A stretch of DNA of 64,000 nt from Leptospira soteropolitanensis. GTDB lineage: Bacteria; Spirochaetota; Leptospiria; Leptospirales; Leptospiraceae. Under the pieces are notes generated by a model that saw nothing but the letters and a program-made list of their open reading frames with translations, was not told the origin of the DNA and made no database searches. This document shows positions 46,374-57,797 of this stretch, piece after piece (position 1 is the first letter of the stretch; every line of letters starts with the position of its first letter). The stretch spans positions 682,001 to 746,000 of the forward strand of contig NZ_JAMQPN010000002.1 of the NCBI RefSeq assembly GCF_026151655.1. Reading direction: 5' to 3'. The position numbers and the translations under genes were made by a program.

Positions 46374-49300
46374 TTACTTTTTTTGGTGTCCACTGTGGAT
46401 TTCCTGTAGGGAATTCACAGAAAAACCTTTATCCTTCATCTCCACCAAACCATGAATGAGGGCTCTTGCTGCTTGCGAAGTAGTCAAACAAGGCACCTTA
46501 TATTTAATCGCTGCTTGGCGGATCGTAAACGCATTTTCGCGGGTGACTCTTGACAAAGGAGTATTGATGATCAAATGAATTTTTTTCTCTTTGATATAAT
46601 CAATCACGTTCGGAAAATACCCATCATAAATTTTGTTAATTTTACTAGATAGAATTCCATTGTCAGAAAGAAATTTATGAGTTCCTTCTGTGGCGATAAT
46701 ATTATAACCTAAATTGGATAATGATCTTACCGACTCGAGTAACTCCTTTTTAGTTTTATCATTGATAGTCACAAAAACAGTTCCGTGTTTAGGTGGTTCT
46801 TCACCCGCCATGATCTGTGCTTTGACAAATGCTTCCCCTTTTGTGGTTGCAACACCCATCACTTCTCCGGTGGATCTCATCTCTGGTCCAAGGATGGTAT
46901 CAACACCAGGAAACTTACTAAATGGTAAAACCGCTTCTTTCACAGTGATCATAGGAGCAGAAAAACGTTTTCCTAATTTAAAAGAAGACAAAGATTCCCC
47001 TAACATCAACCTTACGGCAATTTTTACGACTGGAATTCCAATTGATTTGGCAACAAAAGGAACAGTTCTTGATGCACGAGGATTCACTTCCAATACATAC
47101 AAAGTTTCTTCTTTGATTGCATATTGAACGTTAATGAGTCCCTTTACATTTAATTCCAAAGCCAAACGGTAAGTGGCTTCTTCAATTTCTTGTAACATTC
47201 GTTGAGAAATGGATTGTGGGGGTAATACACAAGCTGAGTCACCAGAGTGAATTCCTGCCTCTTCAATATGTTCCATGATTCCTGCAATGAACACATCCTT
47301 TCCATCACAAAGAGCATCTACGTCGACTTCGGTCGCATCTTGTAAAAAAGAATCTACAAGAAGTGGTCTGTCTTCAGATACCTCTTCTGCTTCTTCCATG
47401 TATTTATCGAGTTCTGACTCTTCGTTTACAATTAACATGGCCCTTCCACCTAACACATAGGAAGGTCTCACAAGAACAGGATAACCGATTTTTCGTGCAA
47501 TCTCTCTGGCTTTGTCTTTGGAGGCGGCAATTCCATTTTCAGGTGATTTTAAATTTAGTTTCTCTAAAACTTCTGCAAAACGTTTTCTGTCTTCTGCACG
47601 GTCGATGGAGTCGGGACTAGTTCCAAGAATTGGAACTCCCCTTTTTTCCAATGATTTAGCTAATTTTAAAGGAGTTTGACCACCTAACTGAACAATAACG
47701 CCATCAGGTTTTTCTTTTTTGAAAATTGCCATTACGTCTTCAAGACTTAAAGGTTCAAAATACAACCTGTCAGAAGTATCATAGTCTGTGGAAACTGTTT
47801 CTGGATTGGAGTTGACCATGATGGATTCAACTCCTGCTTCCTGTAAGGAAAAGGAAGCATGGCAACAACAATAATCGAATTCAATTCCTTGCCCAATACG
47901 GTTTGGACCACCACCGAGGATCATCACTTTCTTTTTCGAAGTGACATCAGCTTCATCCTCTTCGTCATAAGAGGAATACATATAAGGCGTAAAAGCTTCA
48001 AATTCCCCGGCACACGTATCAATTCGTTTATAGACTGGGTGGATGTTTTTTTCTTCTAAATATTTTTCGATTGACTCTTCTTCCTCACGAAGAGTTTTTT
48101 CCACTTTGGCTTTTGTAATTTCGATAGCAGCTCCGCTTCGAACTTGAGATAAGATTTGTTCTTCTTTATTTAGAAATGCAAGTTGGCGGTTTGAAAAACC
48201 TGCCTTCTTCATTTCTTCAATCATCGTTTTTCCTTCTTTTCGAAACCGATTCTCTAATTGGAATAACTCTTCAAATTGATAGAGAAACCAAGGATCAATT
48301 TTACAAATTTCGAAAATTTCTTCGACGCTCATTCCAAAATCAAAAGCCATTTTTACATAAAAAATGCGTTTGTCAGTAGGACGTTTTACTTTTGCAGTAA
48401 GCCAAGTTTTTCTTTCTTCTTTCGGAATCGATTCCCATTCCAAAAGTTCTTTTAAATAACCATCACTGCCAAATCCAAATCGGTCGGTTTCCAAGGAACG
48501 AAGAGCTTTCTGAAAACTTTCTTTGAAGTTACGACCAATGGCCATTGCTTCCCCAACAGCTTTCATTTGAACTCCTAAGGTATTATCGGAACCAGGGAAT
48601 TTTTCAAAGGCAAACCGAGGAATCTTAGTCACTACATAATCGATGGATGGTTCGAAACTGGCCGGAGTCACTCGAGTAATATCATTTCGTATCTCATCTA
48701 AAGTGTATCCTATCGATAACAATGCGGCAATTTTTGCAATGGGGAAACCAGTTGCTTTAGATGCCAAAGCGGAGGATCTAGATACACGGGGATTCATCTC
48801 GATAACAATGACATCTCCATTCTCTGGATTTACGGCAAACTGAATGTTCGAACCCCCAGTTTCGACTCCAATCTCTCTAATGATATCGATCGACATATCG
48901 CGAAGACGTTGGTATTCTCTATCACTTAACGTTTGTTGTGGGGCAACTGTAATAGAATCTCCTGTATGAACACCCATTGGATCTAAATTTTCGATAGAAC
49001 AAATGATGACTACGTTATCGGCCAGATCTCGCATCACTTCTAACTCGAACTCTTTCCATCCCATAACCGATTCTTCAACTAATATCTGTGAGATGGGGGA
49101 TGCAGATAAACCTTTCTGCGCAATTTCTTCGAATTCCGACTCTTCGTAACAAGTTCCACCACCTGTTCCCCCTAAGGTAAAGGCAGGTCGAATGATGATA
49201 GGAAATCCAATTTCGTCTTTTGCTTTTCTTGCGGCATCCATATCGGAAACCATAAAGGATTTTGCGACCCGGATTCCCAGTTTTTCCATCGCTTGTTTGA

Positions 49301-49694
49301 AAAGTTCTCTATCTTCTGCTTTACGGATGGCGTCTACTTTCGCACCGATTAACTCTACATTGTATTTTTCTAAAACACCTTCTTTATGAAGAGCCAATGC
49401 TAAGTTGAGAGCCGTTTGTCCACCTACGGTTGGTAAGATGGCATCTGGTTTTTCTTTTTTTATAATTTTTTCGAGTACCGGAACCGTGAGTGGTTCGATG
49501 TAAGTTGCATCGGCAAGATCAGGATCCGTCATAATGGTTGCCGGATTGGAATTTACGAGAATGACTCGTATCCCTTTTTCTCGTAGGGCTTTGGTAGCTT
49601 GCGTTCCTGAGTAGTCAAATTCACATGCCTGCCCGATGACGATTGGCCCGGATCCGATGATCAAAATTGATTTTAAGTCGTTACGTTGCGGCAT
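46374..49694 (-). CDS. carB: Carbamoyl-phosphate synthase large subunit
   Basis: Makes carbamoyl phosphate from bicarbonate, ammonia (from CarA) and two ATP, for arginine and pyrimidine synthesis. It has 1106 residues against about 1073 in E. coli. It contains two ATP-grasp halves: [17 protein letters not shown] and [13 protein letters not shown] loops in the first, [17 protein letters not shown] and [11 protein letters not shown] in the second, plus an MGS-like allosteric domain from about 955. The oligomerisation part (about 420-560) is somewhat longer than usual. carA is not adjacent. Confidence 0.95.
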   Translation of the reverse strand: MPQRNDLKSILIIGSGPIVIGQACEFDYSGTQATKALREKGIRVILVNSNPATIMTDPDLADATYIEPLTVPVLEKIIKKEKPDAILPTVGGQTALNLALALHKEGVLEKYNVELIGAKVDAIRKAEDRELFKQAMEKLGIRVAKSFMVSDMDAARKAKDEIGFPIIIRPAFTLGGTGGGTCYEESEFEEIAQKGLSASPISQILVEESVMGWKEFELEVMRDLADNVVIICSIENLDPMGVHTGDSITVAPQQTLSDREYQRLRDMSIDIIREIGVETGGSNIQFAVNPENGDVIVIEMNPRVSRSSALASKATGFPIAKIAALLSIGYTLDEIRNDITRVTPASFEPSIDYVVTKIPRFAFEKFPGSDNTLGVQMKAVGEAMAIGRNFKESFQKALRSLETDRFGFGSDGYLKELLEWESIPKEERKTWLTAKVKRPTDKRIFYVKMAFDFGMSVEEIFEICKIDPWFLYQFEELFQLENRFRKEGKTMIEEMKKAGFSNRQLAFLNKEEQILSQVRSGAAIEITKAKVEKTLREEEESIEKYLEEKNIHPVYKRIDTCAGEFEAFTPYMYSSYDEEDEADVTSKKKVMILGGGPNRIGQGIEFDYCCCHASFSLQEAGVESIMVNSNPETVSTDYDTSDRLYFEPLSLEDVMAIFKKEKPDGVIVQLGGQTPLKLAKSLEKRGVPILGTSPDSIDRAEDRKRFAEVLEKLNLKSPENGIAASKDKAREIARKIGYPVLVRPSYVLGGRAMLIVNEESELDKYMEEAEEVSEDRPLLVDSFLQDATEVDVDALCDGKDVFIAGIMEHIEEAGIHSGDSACVLPPQSISQRMLQEIEEATYRLALELNVKGLINVQYAIKEETLYVLEVNPRASRTVPFVAKSIGIPVVKIAVRLMLGESLSSFKLGKRFSAPMITVKEAVLPFSKFPGVDTILGPEMRSTGEVMGVATTKGEAFVKAQIMAGEEPPKHGTVFVTINDKTKKELLESVRSLSNLGYNIIATEGTHKFLSDNGILSSKINKIYDGYFPNVIDYIKEKKIHLIINTPLSRVTRENAFTIRQAAIKYKVPCLTTSQAARALIHGLVEMKDKGFSVNSLQEIHSGHQKK

Positions 49695-49714
49695 AGTTTC
49701 CTCTTTTTTCCTAT

Positions 49715-51982
49715 TTAGTTTTCATTTATATCTGATAAAGAACTCGGTATTAAATACTCTCCTGCGAGAGTGGCTTCTTCCCACTGGATCACCGTTTTAT
49801 AAAGTAAGTCTTTCATTTTGGCACTTACTGGGTGAAGGGGATAAAGGTTTTTCCTATTGAGAGGGTCGTTTTTTCGATCATACAATTCAAATAACACACC
49901 TTGGCGTGTAGGTATATATATTAATTTATAATTTGAATTTTGAACTGACCTATGTTTAGAAAATGCAATGGTTTCTCTATAAATAGGATCGGTAATCATA
50001 ATTTGATAATCTTGTTCAGGAACTACTTGGTGGAGAGAAAGTATGTTCGGATAAGGGATTCTTTGTTTTTGAAAAAAGTGATCCCCGGTATCAGAAAACC
50101 AAATTCCAGTTTCCGCATAAACATATCGATCTTCTTCCCAATTGGTTTTTCCAAGGATCGGAAGTAAAGACTTACCTGGAAACTTTGATTTGCTGGGAAT
50201 TCCAAAATAATCCATCAGCGTTGGATATAAATCCACACTCGATGTGATTCCAAAAAACTCATGTTCAGTTGTTGTTTCTATTTTTGATTTTGGAAATTTA
50301 ATGAATAAAGGGACGTGGGTGACCGCCTCCCCTCGTAAATGTTCTCCGTGTCCTTGACCATGTACATCTTCATACAATGCTTCCCCGTGGTCAGCAGTCA
50401 ATATGATGATGGCTTCCTCATAAATCCCACGCTCTTTAAGTTCGGAAATGATCTCTCCAAACTCTACATCAAAAGCAAACACAGCACTATCAAAAAGTCC
50501 ACGGATCTGTTTTGTCTCCTCTTCGTTAGGAAGAGCCGAGTTAGTAGGATCTACAAACTTTAAATACTTATATTTTCCATAATAGTTGGGACTTGTAAAT
50601 GATTTGTAGTAAGGATAAGCTGGAGTGTATGGGAAATGAATGACACTAGAAAAATAAGTTACCGAATAAGGAGATGCACCCTCTCTTTTAACTATGGAAC
50701 GAAATCGATTAAGAATACGTGTTCCATCTCCCCAAGTAGATAACCCATCCATCTCCTCTAAATACATTCCGCCAGAAAACCAGGAACCAGTAAGAAAAGG
50801 TAAAAGGAATAATTGTGATTCCGCAGTTCGCTGAACGGTCATTATGCGAGCATTAAAATTCGGTGCAAATACCTCATCAAATCCGAAGTTAGCACGAGGG
50901 AAAATATCTGCGGCAAAACTCCCAACTGCATAACTTCTATATCCTAACTTTTGTAACATTTGTTGAATTGTAGGAAAAGAAGCGGAACCTATCCTTTGTT
51001 TTTCTTCTAAGGAAGGAAACATATCGCGAACCTTATGGCTCATCGAATATTGGCCCGTTAATAAATCTGTCCAACTTGGAAAAGTTCGGGGAATCGTTGT
51101 ATGGTGGTCATGAAAAACAAAACTATCTTTAGCAAAGGAATCAATGTTTGGTGTGATACTTTTTCCATCAATAATCTGACCAACTTTATCATACCGAAGA
51201 GAGTCCGCTGACAAAATAAAAATAGGAGGTTTGTCTTTTTCTTTTGATTTAGTCAATACCTCAATCTGATTCCAAACACTTGGTAACAAATAAAAGAATA
51301 TTAAAAGAAATATGATTAGTCCATAAGATTTGATATGAACTCTTTGATATTGTTTTCCCTGCCAGAATAAAAGGGCAAAATAAACAATACCCAACATATA
51401 GGATCCAGACAAATGAACCAGTCCTAAAATAAGAACATGCACTAAGACAAAAAACGTTTCTTTATTTTTATGGAGATAGACCTGAAAAAGGAGAATGCTG
51501 ATAAAAACTAAAAGAAGAAGTCCTAAAACTAAGCTGAAATAAAAGGGACTGGTATGGTCTGTCAAAAAATAAAGGAACGAAGCAAATGAAGGATATCGGA
51601 AGAAAAAAAACTCACCATAAATTTGCGGAAAACTAACCATAGAATGACAGAGAGCCAAACACTCGATCAGTAGGACCCAAACCGATAAAACTACCCAAGA
51701 TACTTTTTTTTGATTCAGAAAATGGTATGTTAAGTAAACAAGAGAAAAGAGAGAGAGGTGTAAAAATAACGAAACGGAAAATACTTTAAGGGTAGTGGTG
51801 AGATATACTCCAAAAAAAGCACCTAAATACTGTTTGAGGAAGTCACCTACGTCGACTCCCATGATGGTAAAACTTGTATTAAAAAGTAAAAAAAATAGAT
51901 AAAAAAAAACTGTAAACCAAAGGGAGATTTTTAGGATTCGGATGGGGAAAAGAGGGGCTTGGTTCGGACCCATTAGAGTCAT
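49715..51982 (-). CDS. Membrane-anchored sulfatase/phosphoglycerol-transferase-like enzyme
   Basis: A 755-residue protein with about six membrane helices in the first 240 residues and a large extracytoplasmic alkaline-phosphatase-superfamily domain. Metal and nucleophile blocks: [28 protein letters not shown] (Thr/Ser nucleophile region), [13 protein letters not shown] and [17 protein letters not shown]. This design is shared by LTA synthase-like, phosphoethanolamine transferase and membrane sulfatase families; the nucleophile motif is not the CxPSR formylglycine motif of true sulfatases. Spacing is 32 nt from the A2M gene and 20 nt to carB. A lipid or glycan headgroup modifier is the best inference. 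Confidence 0.75.
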   Translation of the reverse strand: MTLMGPNQAPLFPIRILKISLWFTVFFYLFFLLFNTSFTIMGVDVGDFLKQYLGAFFGVYLTTTLKVFSVSLFLHLSLFSLVYLTYHFLNQKKVSWVVLSVWVLLIECLALCHSMVSFPQIYGEFFFFRYPSFASFLYFLTDHTSPFYFSLVLGLLLLVFISILLFQVYLHKNKETFFVLVHVLILGLVHLSGSYMLGIVYFALLFWQGKQYQRVHIKSYGLIIFLLIFFYLLPSVWNQIEVLTKSKEKDKPPIFILSADSLRYDKVGQIIDGKSITPNIDSFAKDSFVFHDHHTTIPRTFPSWTDLLTGQYSMSHKVRDMFPSLEEKQRIGSASFPTIQQMLQKLGYRSYAVGSFAADIFPRANFGFDEVFAPNFNARIMTVQRTAESQLFLLPFLTGSWFSGGMYLEEMDGLSTWGDGTRILNRFRSIVKREGASPYSVTYFSSVIHFPYTPAYPYYKSFTSPNYYGKYKYLKFVDPTNSALPNEEETKQIRGLFDSAVFAFDVEFGEIISELKERGIYEEAIIILTADHGEALYEDVHGQGHGEHLRGEAVTHVPLFIKFPKSKIETTTEHEFFGITSSVDLYPTLMDYFGIPSKSKFPGKSLLPILGKTNWEEDRYVYAETGIWFSDTGDHFFQKQRIPYPNILSLHQVVPEQDYQIMITDPIYRETIAFSKHRSVQNSNYKLIYIPTRQGVLFELYDRKNDPLNRKNLYPLHPVSAKMKDLLYKTVIQWEEATLAGEYLIPSSLSDINEN

Positions 51983-52014
51983 AATTCCAGAACCCCTGAT
52001 TCCGTAAACTTTTC

Positions 52015-55000
52015 CTAGTCCCCTTTTTCCGAAATCCTTACAGTTTCATTCGGCCATTCCGCATGTGTTTCTGGGGAATACATTGCCTCAACCCGGGTGG
52101 CCGGCATTTTGAAACTTCCCGAATGGTTTAAACGAAAGCTATGTTCCAGGGTATGTGTTCCTTTGGGGAGATATTCAAAATACGCTCTATACGTGGAGAG
52201 GGTTTTTTCCTCAAAACTCAAATAATAAGATGTATCTCCTGTTTTTCCCTCCGCTTGCATGATAGACTCCCGACCAAATCCTCGCCCTAAAGGGAGGGAA
52301 CCTGGCGGAATTGGGTCTTCGATGACTACCCAAGTTTTATCAGAATCGGCTTGGATTTCCAAGGTGACCCGAATGGTGTCTCCTTTTGTCAACACGCCAG
52401 ATTTTGCGACCTGGATTGGTTCAAAAGTTCGTTTGATGCGATAACCACTAGATATAGGAGCCTTCAAAGGTAAAACCGAATTCACAGACCACTCCACCCA
52501 AGGTTTGCCCTTTCCATCGTAACTAACTGAAACTGTTTCAGGAGTGGTTCCGATTGTTTGTGTAACCATCTGTTTTCCGTTAGGTTCTAAATGATAAACT
52601 TCTTTTGCCGATTGGATCTTTATTTTTCCACCAGTGACTTTTTCAGATTCGAAAAGTTTACTCACTCGGTCAAAAACCAAAATGGAATAAGCATTACCAA
52701 GTGTTGTATCGTAACTTCCTCTTTTTTGCATTTTGACAAAACCTTTTATGAGACGAGGCATATCTTTTTTATAACTTGGTTCGGAAAAAGCCCAAAGTAA
52801 AAATTTTGCCATCGTATAATCGCGGCTTCCCAAAATCCACCAAGGATTGGTAAAACCAGAATCAGCAATCACAAGTTCTGAACCTTGGATATTAAGCCTA
52901 GATCGCAAAACACTAGTTAACCTAGACTTTACAGTACTATCTCCACCGTTCACTCTTCCCCAAATTTCAGATAAATCAATTAGGGACGCGGTTGGTAAAA
53001 ACTCAAGACCGTCAAAAATTGGTCTTACTTGTTCCCATTCATAAGTTTGGTATCTTGTGAGTGCTTCCCAAACTATAATTTTTCGAATCACTGAATCGGC
53101 ACCGAATCTATATCTTTCTCCACTAACTCGGCCTTCTACATATCCTTGTAAACCCGCAATCATTCTAGCCAAACTATCGTCTGGAACTTTTTGATTGGTA
53201 AGTTGTGCAGAAGTTAATACATAAGCCGTGAGGATTTCACTCCCATGTTCCATACGAGCAAAGTATTTAACAAGGCCATCATAATCTAAAAATGAATTCA
53301 AATCTGTGAACACCTCATTCCAAAAAACCTCTGACTTTAGTCCGATCGCTTTAGAAACACGTTGTTCCATACAATAATAAGGATAAGTGTGAAAATAATT
53401 TTGAATACCAGATAAACTCGTTAAGATTGTAGGTGATGCTTTCCAAATCATTTTACCAGAGTCGGGCTTCGAACCTTCTGGAACCTGAACCGACTCCTTT
53501 ATTTGAGATTCATATAAAAATAAACCTGCTTGGTATACTCTTTCCGTATCCACAGGTAATACTTTTTGTTCCACAGCCATTTGGTCAAGGACCGTTCCAT
53601 TCGGTGCGGAAACCTCAAGATATAACTTTCGCTTGGTGGTATTTTCAGGAACCGTTAAATCCCAAAAAACAACTTTAGTTTCCCCAGGCCCGAGGATGGC
53701 CGATTTTGTTTCTAACTCTTCTTTGGAATCCGTTCCATTTTTTAAATCTGTCACGGAAAGACGTAAACGAAGTTGTTCTTTGTTTTCACCAGCATTTCGA
53801 AGTGTGACTTCATGACGAAGATGATCACCTAACCTGACTACAGGTGGAATTCCTGAAAAGGATTGGATTTTTTGAGTGGTTTGGATCTTTGTCATCCCAG
53901 TACCAAACTCTTTGGTTCCAGAGGTCGCAATGGCTACAATGCGAAAGCTTGTGAGGGAATCGTTCAAAGGAAAACTAAGCTTTAATTTTCCATCTTTTCC
54001 AACAATTCCCTTTCCCTTCCAATAGAGTAAGGTATCAAAAAGGGAACGTGTGGATTGTTTTCCCCCGCCTCCTCCATCCGGTTTTGCCTTCAAACCAAAA
54101 TGCCGTTTTCCAATAATCTGTGATTGGGCGGTGGAAGTTCCCACAGAATGTGGTCTTGTTCCCATCATAGCATCTATTAAATTCCAAGTGGGGTTTGGAG
54201 ATAGTTCCAGAAGAGCTTCGTCCACAACCGCAAGAGTCACTTCAGTTGATTCCACAGGAACCTTTCCATCAGAATTTTTAATTTCAATTTCGACATTTGC
54301 TGTTTCTCTTACTTGGTATAGTTTTTTCTCAGGATTTACAGATACGGACAAACTGTACGGTTTGTATCCGACTTTTAACATGGTAAGACCCAAACGGTAT
54401 CCCGGTTTTGCTAAGTCGACAAGACCTGTTGGTTTGGGTTCTCCTACTCGGCCACGAACTAAAAATACGGAAACAAAAACATTCGGTGCATATTCCTTCT
54501 TGATAGGTATGGAGATCATTGGATCTTTTCCCGATACCGGTGTAACAAAATAATCTAGAACACCTTCTCTTTCTAAACTGACAAGAGCGGTTGCTTCTCG
54601 GAAAGGAGAACGAACCTGTATTTTAATGGTTTCACCTACATCAACAGAACGTTTTTCTGGGAGGATATCCATTCGATTATGATCACTGACATCAAACCAT
54701 GCTTCTTGTTTGGAACTAACCCAAACATTATAACTAGAACTGGTTAGGTTCCCTGAAGAATCTTTTGTTTCTGCAAGAAATACGATATCACCTACTCCAG
54801 GCGATTTACCTTCACAAATTAAAATTCCTTTAGAATCTGTTTTTCCTTCGCAAAATTCTCCAAGTTTTGTTACCTCTTCATAATGTTCATAGGCATAAAA
54901 ACCGCCGACCAAACGTTTCCGATTGGAATAAAATTCCCTTTTATAGGCAGTGACTTTTATTTTTTGAGAACCGATTGTTTTGTCTTTTTGGTCAAGAGCA

Positions 55001-57615
55001 ACTAACTGAAGTTTCACGTTATCTTCAGTAAATAACCAACCATCAGGAAGAATTCCCAAATGTATTTCTGCAGGTGAAACGGGAAAACTTCTAGAAACAG
55101 TTTGGATTTCGCCAGACGGATCGGCATATTCCATTTCGACTTGGAAACTTCCATAACCGGGACCGGATTTTAGCCCATCGAATTTATATTGTAAAAAACC
55201 CTTTTCATCAGTTTTTAAAGAGGTAGAAAGAACGGCCGGTTTAGATTCTTCTACTTCTTCTTCGTCATAACCACTCGCCTTCCATTTCCCTTCTTTTATG
55301 GATTCTGGTGAGAAGGAAAATGCGGAATACTCTTCTTTTGGTGAATAATGACCTGGCACTATTTGAGAGCGGATTTTTACTGGAAAACCGCCTGCACCCC
55401 CTCCCGACAAATACTCTAACCCAAATAAAACCTTAGATTCTTTTGGAGAAACTAACTCCTGTTTATCACCTGAAAGTTGGATATTTCCTTTTACTACAGG
55501 CAAACGAAATTCTTCGACTCGAAATTGTGTAACTGTTTCTCCATAACTTGAATCATCGTTTGAATATGGATAGTAAACAATATAAACCCCATGTTTTGCA
55601 TTTTTTGGAATTTTAAATTCCGATTCAGAATGACCAGGAAAAGACCAAACCAATGGCACGGGATATGCTTCCCCAGATCCTTCATGTTTGATAATGACTT
55701 GCGATGGATAGTCTTTGGGATCAGCAGCAATGAGTCCCTTATTTCCAAAACCACGCCGAACATGTCTTAAGTGAACCGTCTCCCCTTTTTTAAACAGAGT
55801 TCGATCGAGAACGATAGATTTGATTTCTTTGGAATAACCAGTTGTGGCACTTGGTAGCTGGTAACGCCAACTTTCGACCCCTTTGTCCCAAGTGCTTGAT
55901 GTAAAACTGATATCATCATTTTTTTGAACAAAGATAGTTAAACCGGAACCTAACTCATGATAACCACAATAGGGAATCTCTTGGAAATTTAAATTTCCAA
56001 AGAGCATACTGCCATCTTTTCCTGTGATTCCGGCTCCACGCAAGTTTCCTTTACAGTCGAGAACTTTCACTTGTACACCAGATTCTGGAAGTCCTTGGTC
56101 AAGGTTTGTGACCCAAACAAGGCTTGTATCTTTTCCCCATTTAAAATGAGCCGAAAGATTGGTGACTAAGGCAGCACTGGAAACATACATCTTTCCTTTT
56201 TTCTCGAGAAGGCTCGTTCCAAGGATATCACTCGCAAGCTCTACTACATAAAACCCTGGTGTTTCCAAAGGAATTCCTACCACCTCCATCGGTTTTTTCC
56301 CATTGGGTTTGGGAAGTGATAAAGACGAAATACTAGCGTTAGTTGGAGGATTTTGAAAAACAGATTGTTCTCTTTCTCTTGAGGAAAGAATTTGAAACCA
56401 TTTTTGAATTTCCAGTATATCCATCGTCTTTTGGCTTTTCCCACCAACTCCGAGAGAAATGGATTTCATTGGAAGACTGACTTCTAAGTTTCTAAGCGTA
56501 ACAGGTAACGCCGGTTTGGCTTTTGATTCCAAAATACCAAATTTAGCACTGAACTTGGCTAGTGGCGGAAATTCATCTGTTTTAAACTTTAAAGGAAATG
56601 AACCAATATTCGATAAACTTCTGTTATTGTCGTCTACCAGTTCTGGAATTCGAATTTCAAATTCGCTATTTTCTGGGAATGGTCCAGGAAAACTCACCCA
56701 TTCATAAAATTCATTTCCTTTTTCAGCCATTGGCGATTGTGGGTATTCTTTTCCATCTTTAGAAACTAATTTGATTTTTTGTAATAAGGAACGAGGTACC
56801 GCCGAACTAAACGAAAGCGAAACTGGAAGGATCGGAATACAATCTGCTTTTGCATTGACTCTTTCGCAACTAAAACGAACAGAGAATACAGGTCTTACAG
56901 TAAATGACAAAATCTCATCCTCTCGAATTTCCCCACCCCAAACCGATTTGGTTCCTTTACCGAGCACAAGTTGAATTTGCCGGTCCGGTAAGAAAGTTTG
57001 TTTTGATTTTAAAAGAACTGTTTCTTCTCTATCTGTATCTCCTGTTGACTTTAAAATTGATTTTCTTTCGGATCCAGTGACTAAGATGATTGGAATTCTG
57101 TTTCCTAATTCCTCGGAACGAAAGTAGGTATATTTTTGAAAAGAAGTAAGATCCGGTTTAGCATCTAAGTGCAAAACAAAGATTTGGTCTTCTGTGATAG
57201 AGGCTCCATTGTATGGACTCGAATATTGAACGGATGGCCCTCCCGTATGAAAGGAAAAATTACGTTCGCCCTGAACCAGGTCTCCATTTAAAGTTTTGGT
57301 TCCCTCTTTTAGCTGGAAGGAACACTCCACTCCACCGGGAAGTTCTTTTTCAAATTCATAAACCCAGGTAGTGGAATCGAGAAAACGACTAGATCCAGGA
57401 AGTGGACATTTGATTTGAAAAATATCTACTTTGGGGCGAATATCCCCGAGGGAAACCATCGGTTTTGTGAACCGTACAGTCACTTGTTTTGGCTGTTTCA
57501 CAAATCCGTTGGGAGTAAAAAATTCAATGCTCGCCGGAAAGGTTTGAGAGTTGTCCGAACGAACGATAAATAAGGAAAGGCAGAGGAAAAGAAAAAGCCA
57601 GCGCTTTGCAAACAT
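52015..57615 (-). CDS. Bacterial alpha-2-macroglobulin
   Basis: An 1866-residue exported protease trap. A signal peptide (1-20) lacks a lipobox Cys near its end, so it is probably periplasmic rather than a lipoprotein. The order is a series of macroglobulin beta domains, the MG/bait region, then ESQIKESVQVPEGSKPDSGK and the thioester motif C1415-M-E-Q1418 in YPYYCMEQR, followed by the alpha/alpha toroid and receptor-like domain. The intact CxEQ means it can form a thioester. In many proteobacteria it is paired with pbpC; here the downstream neighbour is a phosphatase-superfamily enzyme. Confidence 0.92.
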   Translation of the reverse strand: MFAKRWLFLFLCLSLFIVRSDNSQTFPASIEFFTPNGFVKQPKQVTVRFTKPMVSLGDIRPKVDIFQIKCPLPGSSRFLDSTTWVYEFEKELPGGVECSFQLKEGTKTLNGDLVQGERNFSFHTGGPSVQYSSPYNGASITEDQIFVLHLDAKPDLTSFQKYTYFRSEELGNRIPIILVTGSERKSILKSTGDTDREETVLLKSKQTFLPDRQIQLVLGKGTKSVWGGEIREDEILSFTVRPVFSVRFSCERVNAKADCIPILPVSLSFSSAVPRSLLQKIKLVSKDGKEYPQSPMAEKGNEFYEWVSFPGPFPENSEFEIRIPELVDDNNRSLSNIGSFPLKFKTDEFPPLAKFSAKFGILESKAKPALPVTLRNLEVSLPMKSISLGVGGKSQKTMDILEIQKWFQILSSREREQSVFQNPPTNASISSLSLPKPNGKKPMEVVGIPLETPGFYVVELASDILGTSLLEKKGKMYVSSAALVTNLSAHFKWGKDTSLVWVTNLDQGLPESGVQVKVLDCKGNLRGAGITGKDGSMLFGNLNFQEIPYCGYHELGSGLTIFVQKNDDISFTSSTWDKGVESWRYQLPSATTGYSKEIKSIVLDRTLFKKGETVHLRHVRRGFGNKGLIAADPKDYPSQVIIKHEGSGEAYPVPLVWSFPGHSESEFKIPKNAKHGVYIVYYPYSNDDSSYGETVTQFRVEEFRLPVVKGNIQLSGDKQELVSPKESKVLFGLEYLSGGGAGGFPVKIRSQIVPGHYSPKEEYSAFSFSPESIKEGKWKASGYDEEEVEESKPAVLSTSLKTDEKGFLQYKFDGLKSGPGYGSFQVEMEYADPSGEIQTVSRSFPVSPAEIHLGILPDGWLFTEDNVKLQLVALDQKDKTIGSQKIKVTAYKREFYSNRKRLVGGFYAYEHYEEVTKLGEFCEGKTDSKGILICEGKSPGVGDIVFLAETKDSSGNLTSSSYNVWVSSKQEAWFDVSDHNRMDILPEKRSVDVGETIKIQVRSPFREATALVSLEREGVLDYFVTPVSGKDPMISIPIKKEYAPNVFVSVFLVRGRVGEPKPTGLVDLAKPGYRLGLTMLKVGYKPYSLSVSVNPEKKLYQVRETANVEIEIKNSDGKVPVESTEVTLAVVDEALLELSPNPTWNLIDAMMGTRPHSVGTSTAQSQIIGKRHFGLKAKPDGGGGGKQSTRSLFDTLLYWKGKGIVGKDGKLKLSFPLNDSLTSFRIVAIATSGTKEFGTGMTKIQTTQKIQSFSGIPPVVRLGDHLRHEVTLRNAGENKEQLRLRLSVTDLKNGTDSKEELETKSAILGPGETKVVFWDLTVPENTTKRKLYLEVSAPNGTVLDQMAVEQKVLPVDTERVYQAGLFLYESQIKESVQVPEGSKPDSGKMIWKASPTILTSLSGIQNYFHTYPYYCMEQRVSKAIGLKSEVFWNEVFTDLNSFLDYDGLVKYFARMEHGSEILTAYVLTSAQLTNQKVPDDSLARMIAGLQGYVEGRVSGERYRFGADSVIRKIIVWEALTRYQTYEWEQVRPIFDGLEFLPTASLIDLSEIWGRVNGGDSTVKSRLTSVLRSRLNIQGSELVIADSGFTNPWWILGSRDYTMAKFLLWAFSEPSYKKDMPRLIKGFVKMQKRGSYDTTLGNAYSILVFDRVSKLFESEKVTGGKIKIQSAKEVYHLEPNGKQMVTQTIGTTPETVSVSYDGKGKPWVEWSVNSVLPLKAPISSGYRIKRTFEPIQVAKSGVLTKGDTIRVTLEIQADSDKTWVVIEDPIPPGSLPLGRGFGRESIMQAEGKTGDTSYYLSFEEKTLSTYRAYFEYLPKGTHTLEHSFRLNHSGSFKMPATRVEAMYSPETHAEWPNETVRISEKGD

Positions 57616-57696
57616 GACAAAATTTAAAAACAGGGAAGCGGCTTGGAAAGAAAAAAAAGAAAATCAGGGATATTAACCCCTCCCTGCGGGTATCAT

Positions 57697-57790
57697 AAGG
57701 AGAAACATCTATGAACAGTAATTAGACCAAATGAAAGGCAAAAAGGTTCCCAATTTTCAATTTGAAAAACTAAAAAAAATTACCATCTAA
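57697..57790 (+). other. Micro-ORFs behind a consensus ribosome-binding site
   Basis: AAGGAG (57697-57702) lies eight bases before ATG 57711, which encodes only MNSN then stops (57725). A second 19-codon ORF, MKGKKVPNFQFEKLKKITI, runs 57731-57790. They occupy the gap between A2M and the porin gene on the plus strand, where nothing else is encoded. A decayed gene or a leader peptide is possible; this may be chance. Confidence 0.2.
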
Positions 57791-57797
57791 ACCAGAC

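Noticed and set aside
46714..47127. 137-codon plus-strand ORF opposite carB
   Set aside because: It lies fully within carB and shows no independent support.
54050..54553. 167-codon plus-strand ORF inside the A2M gene
   Set aside because: It is antisense to well-supported coding sequence and its composition looks like a shadow frame.
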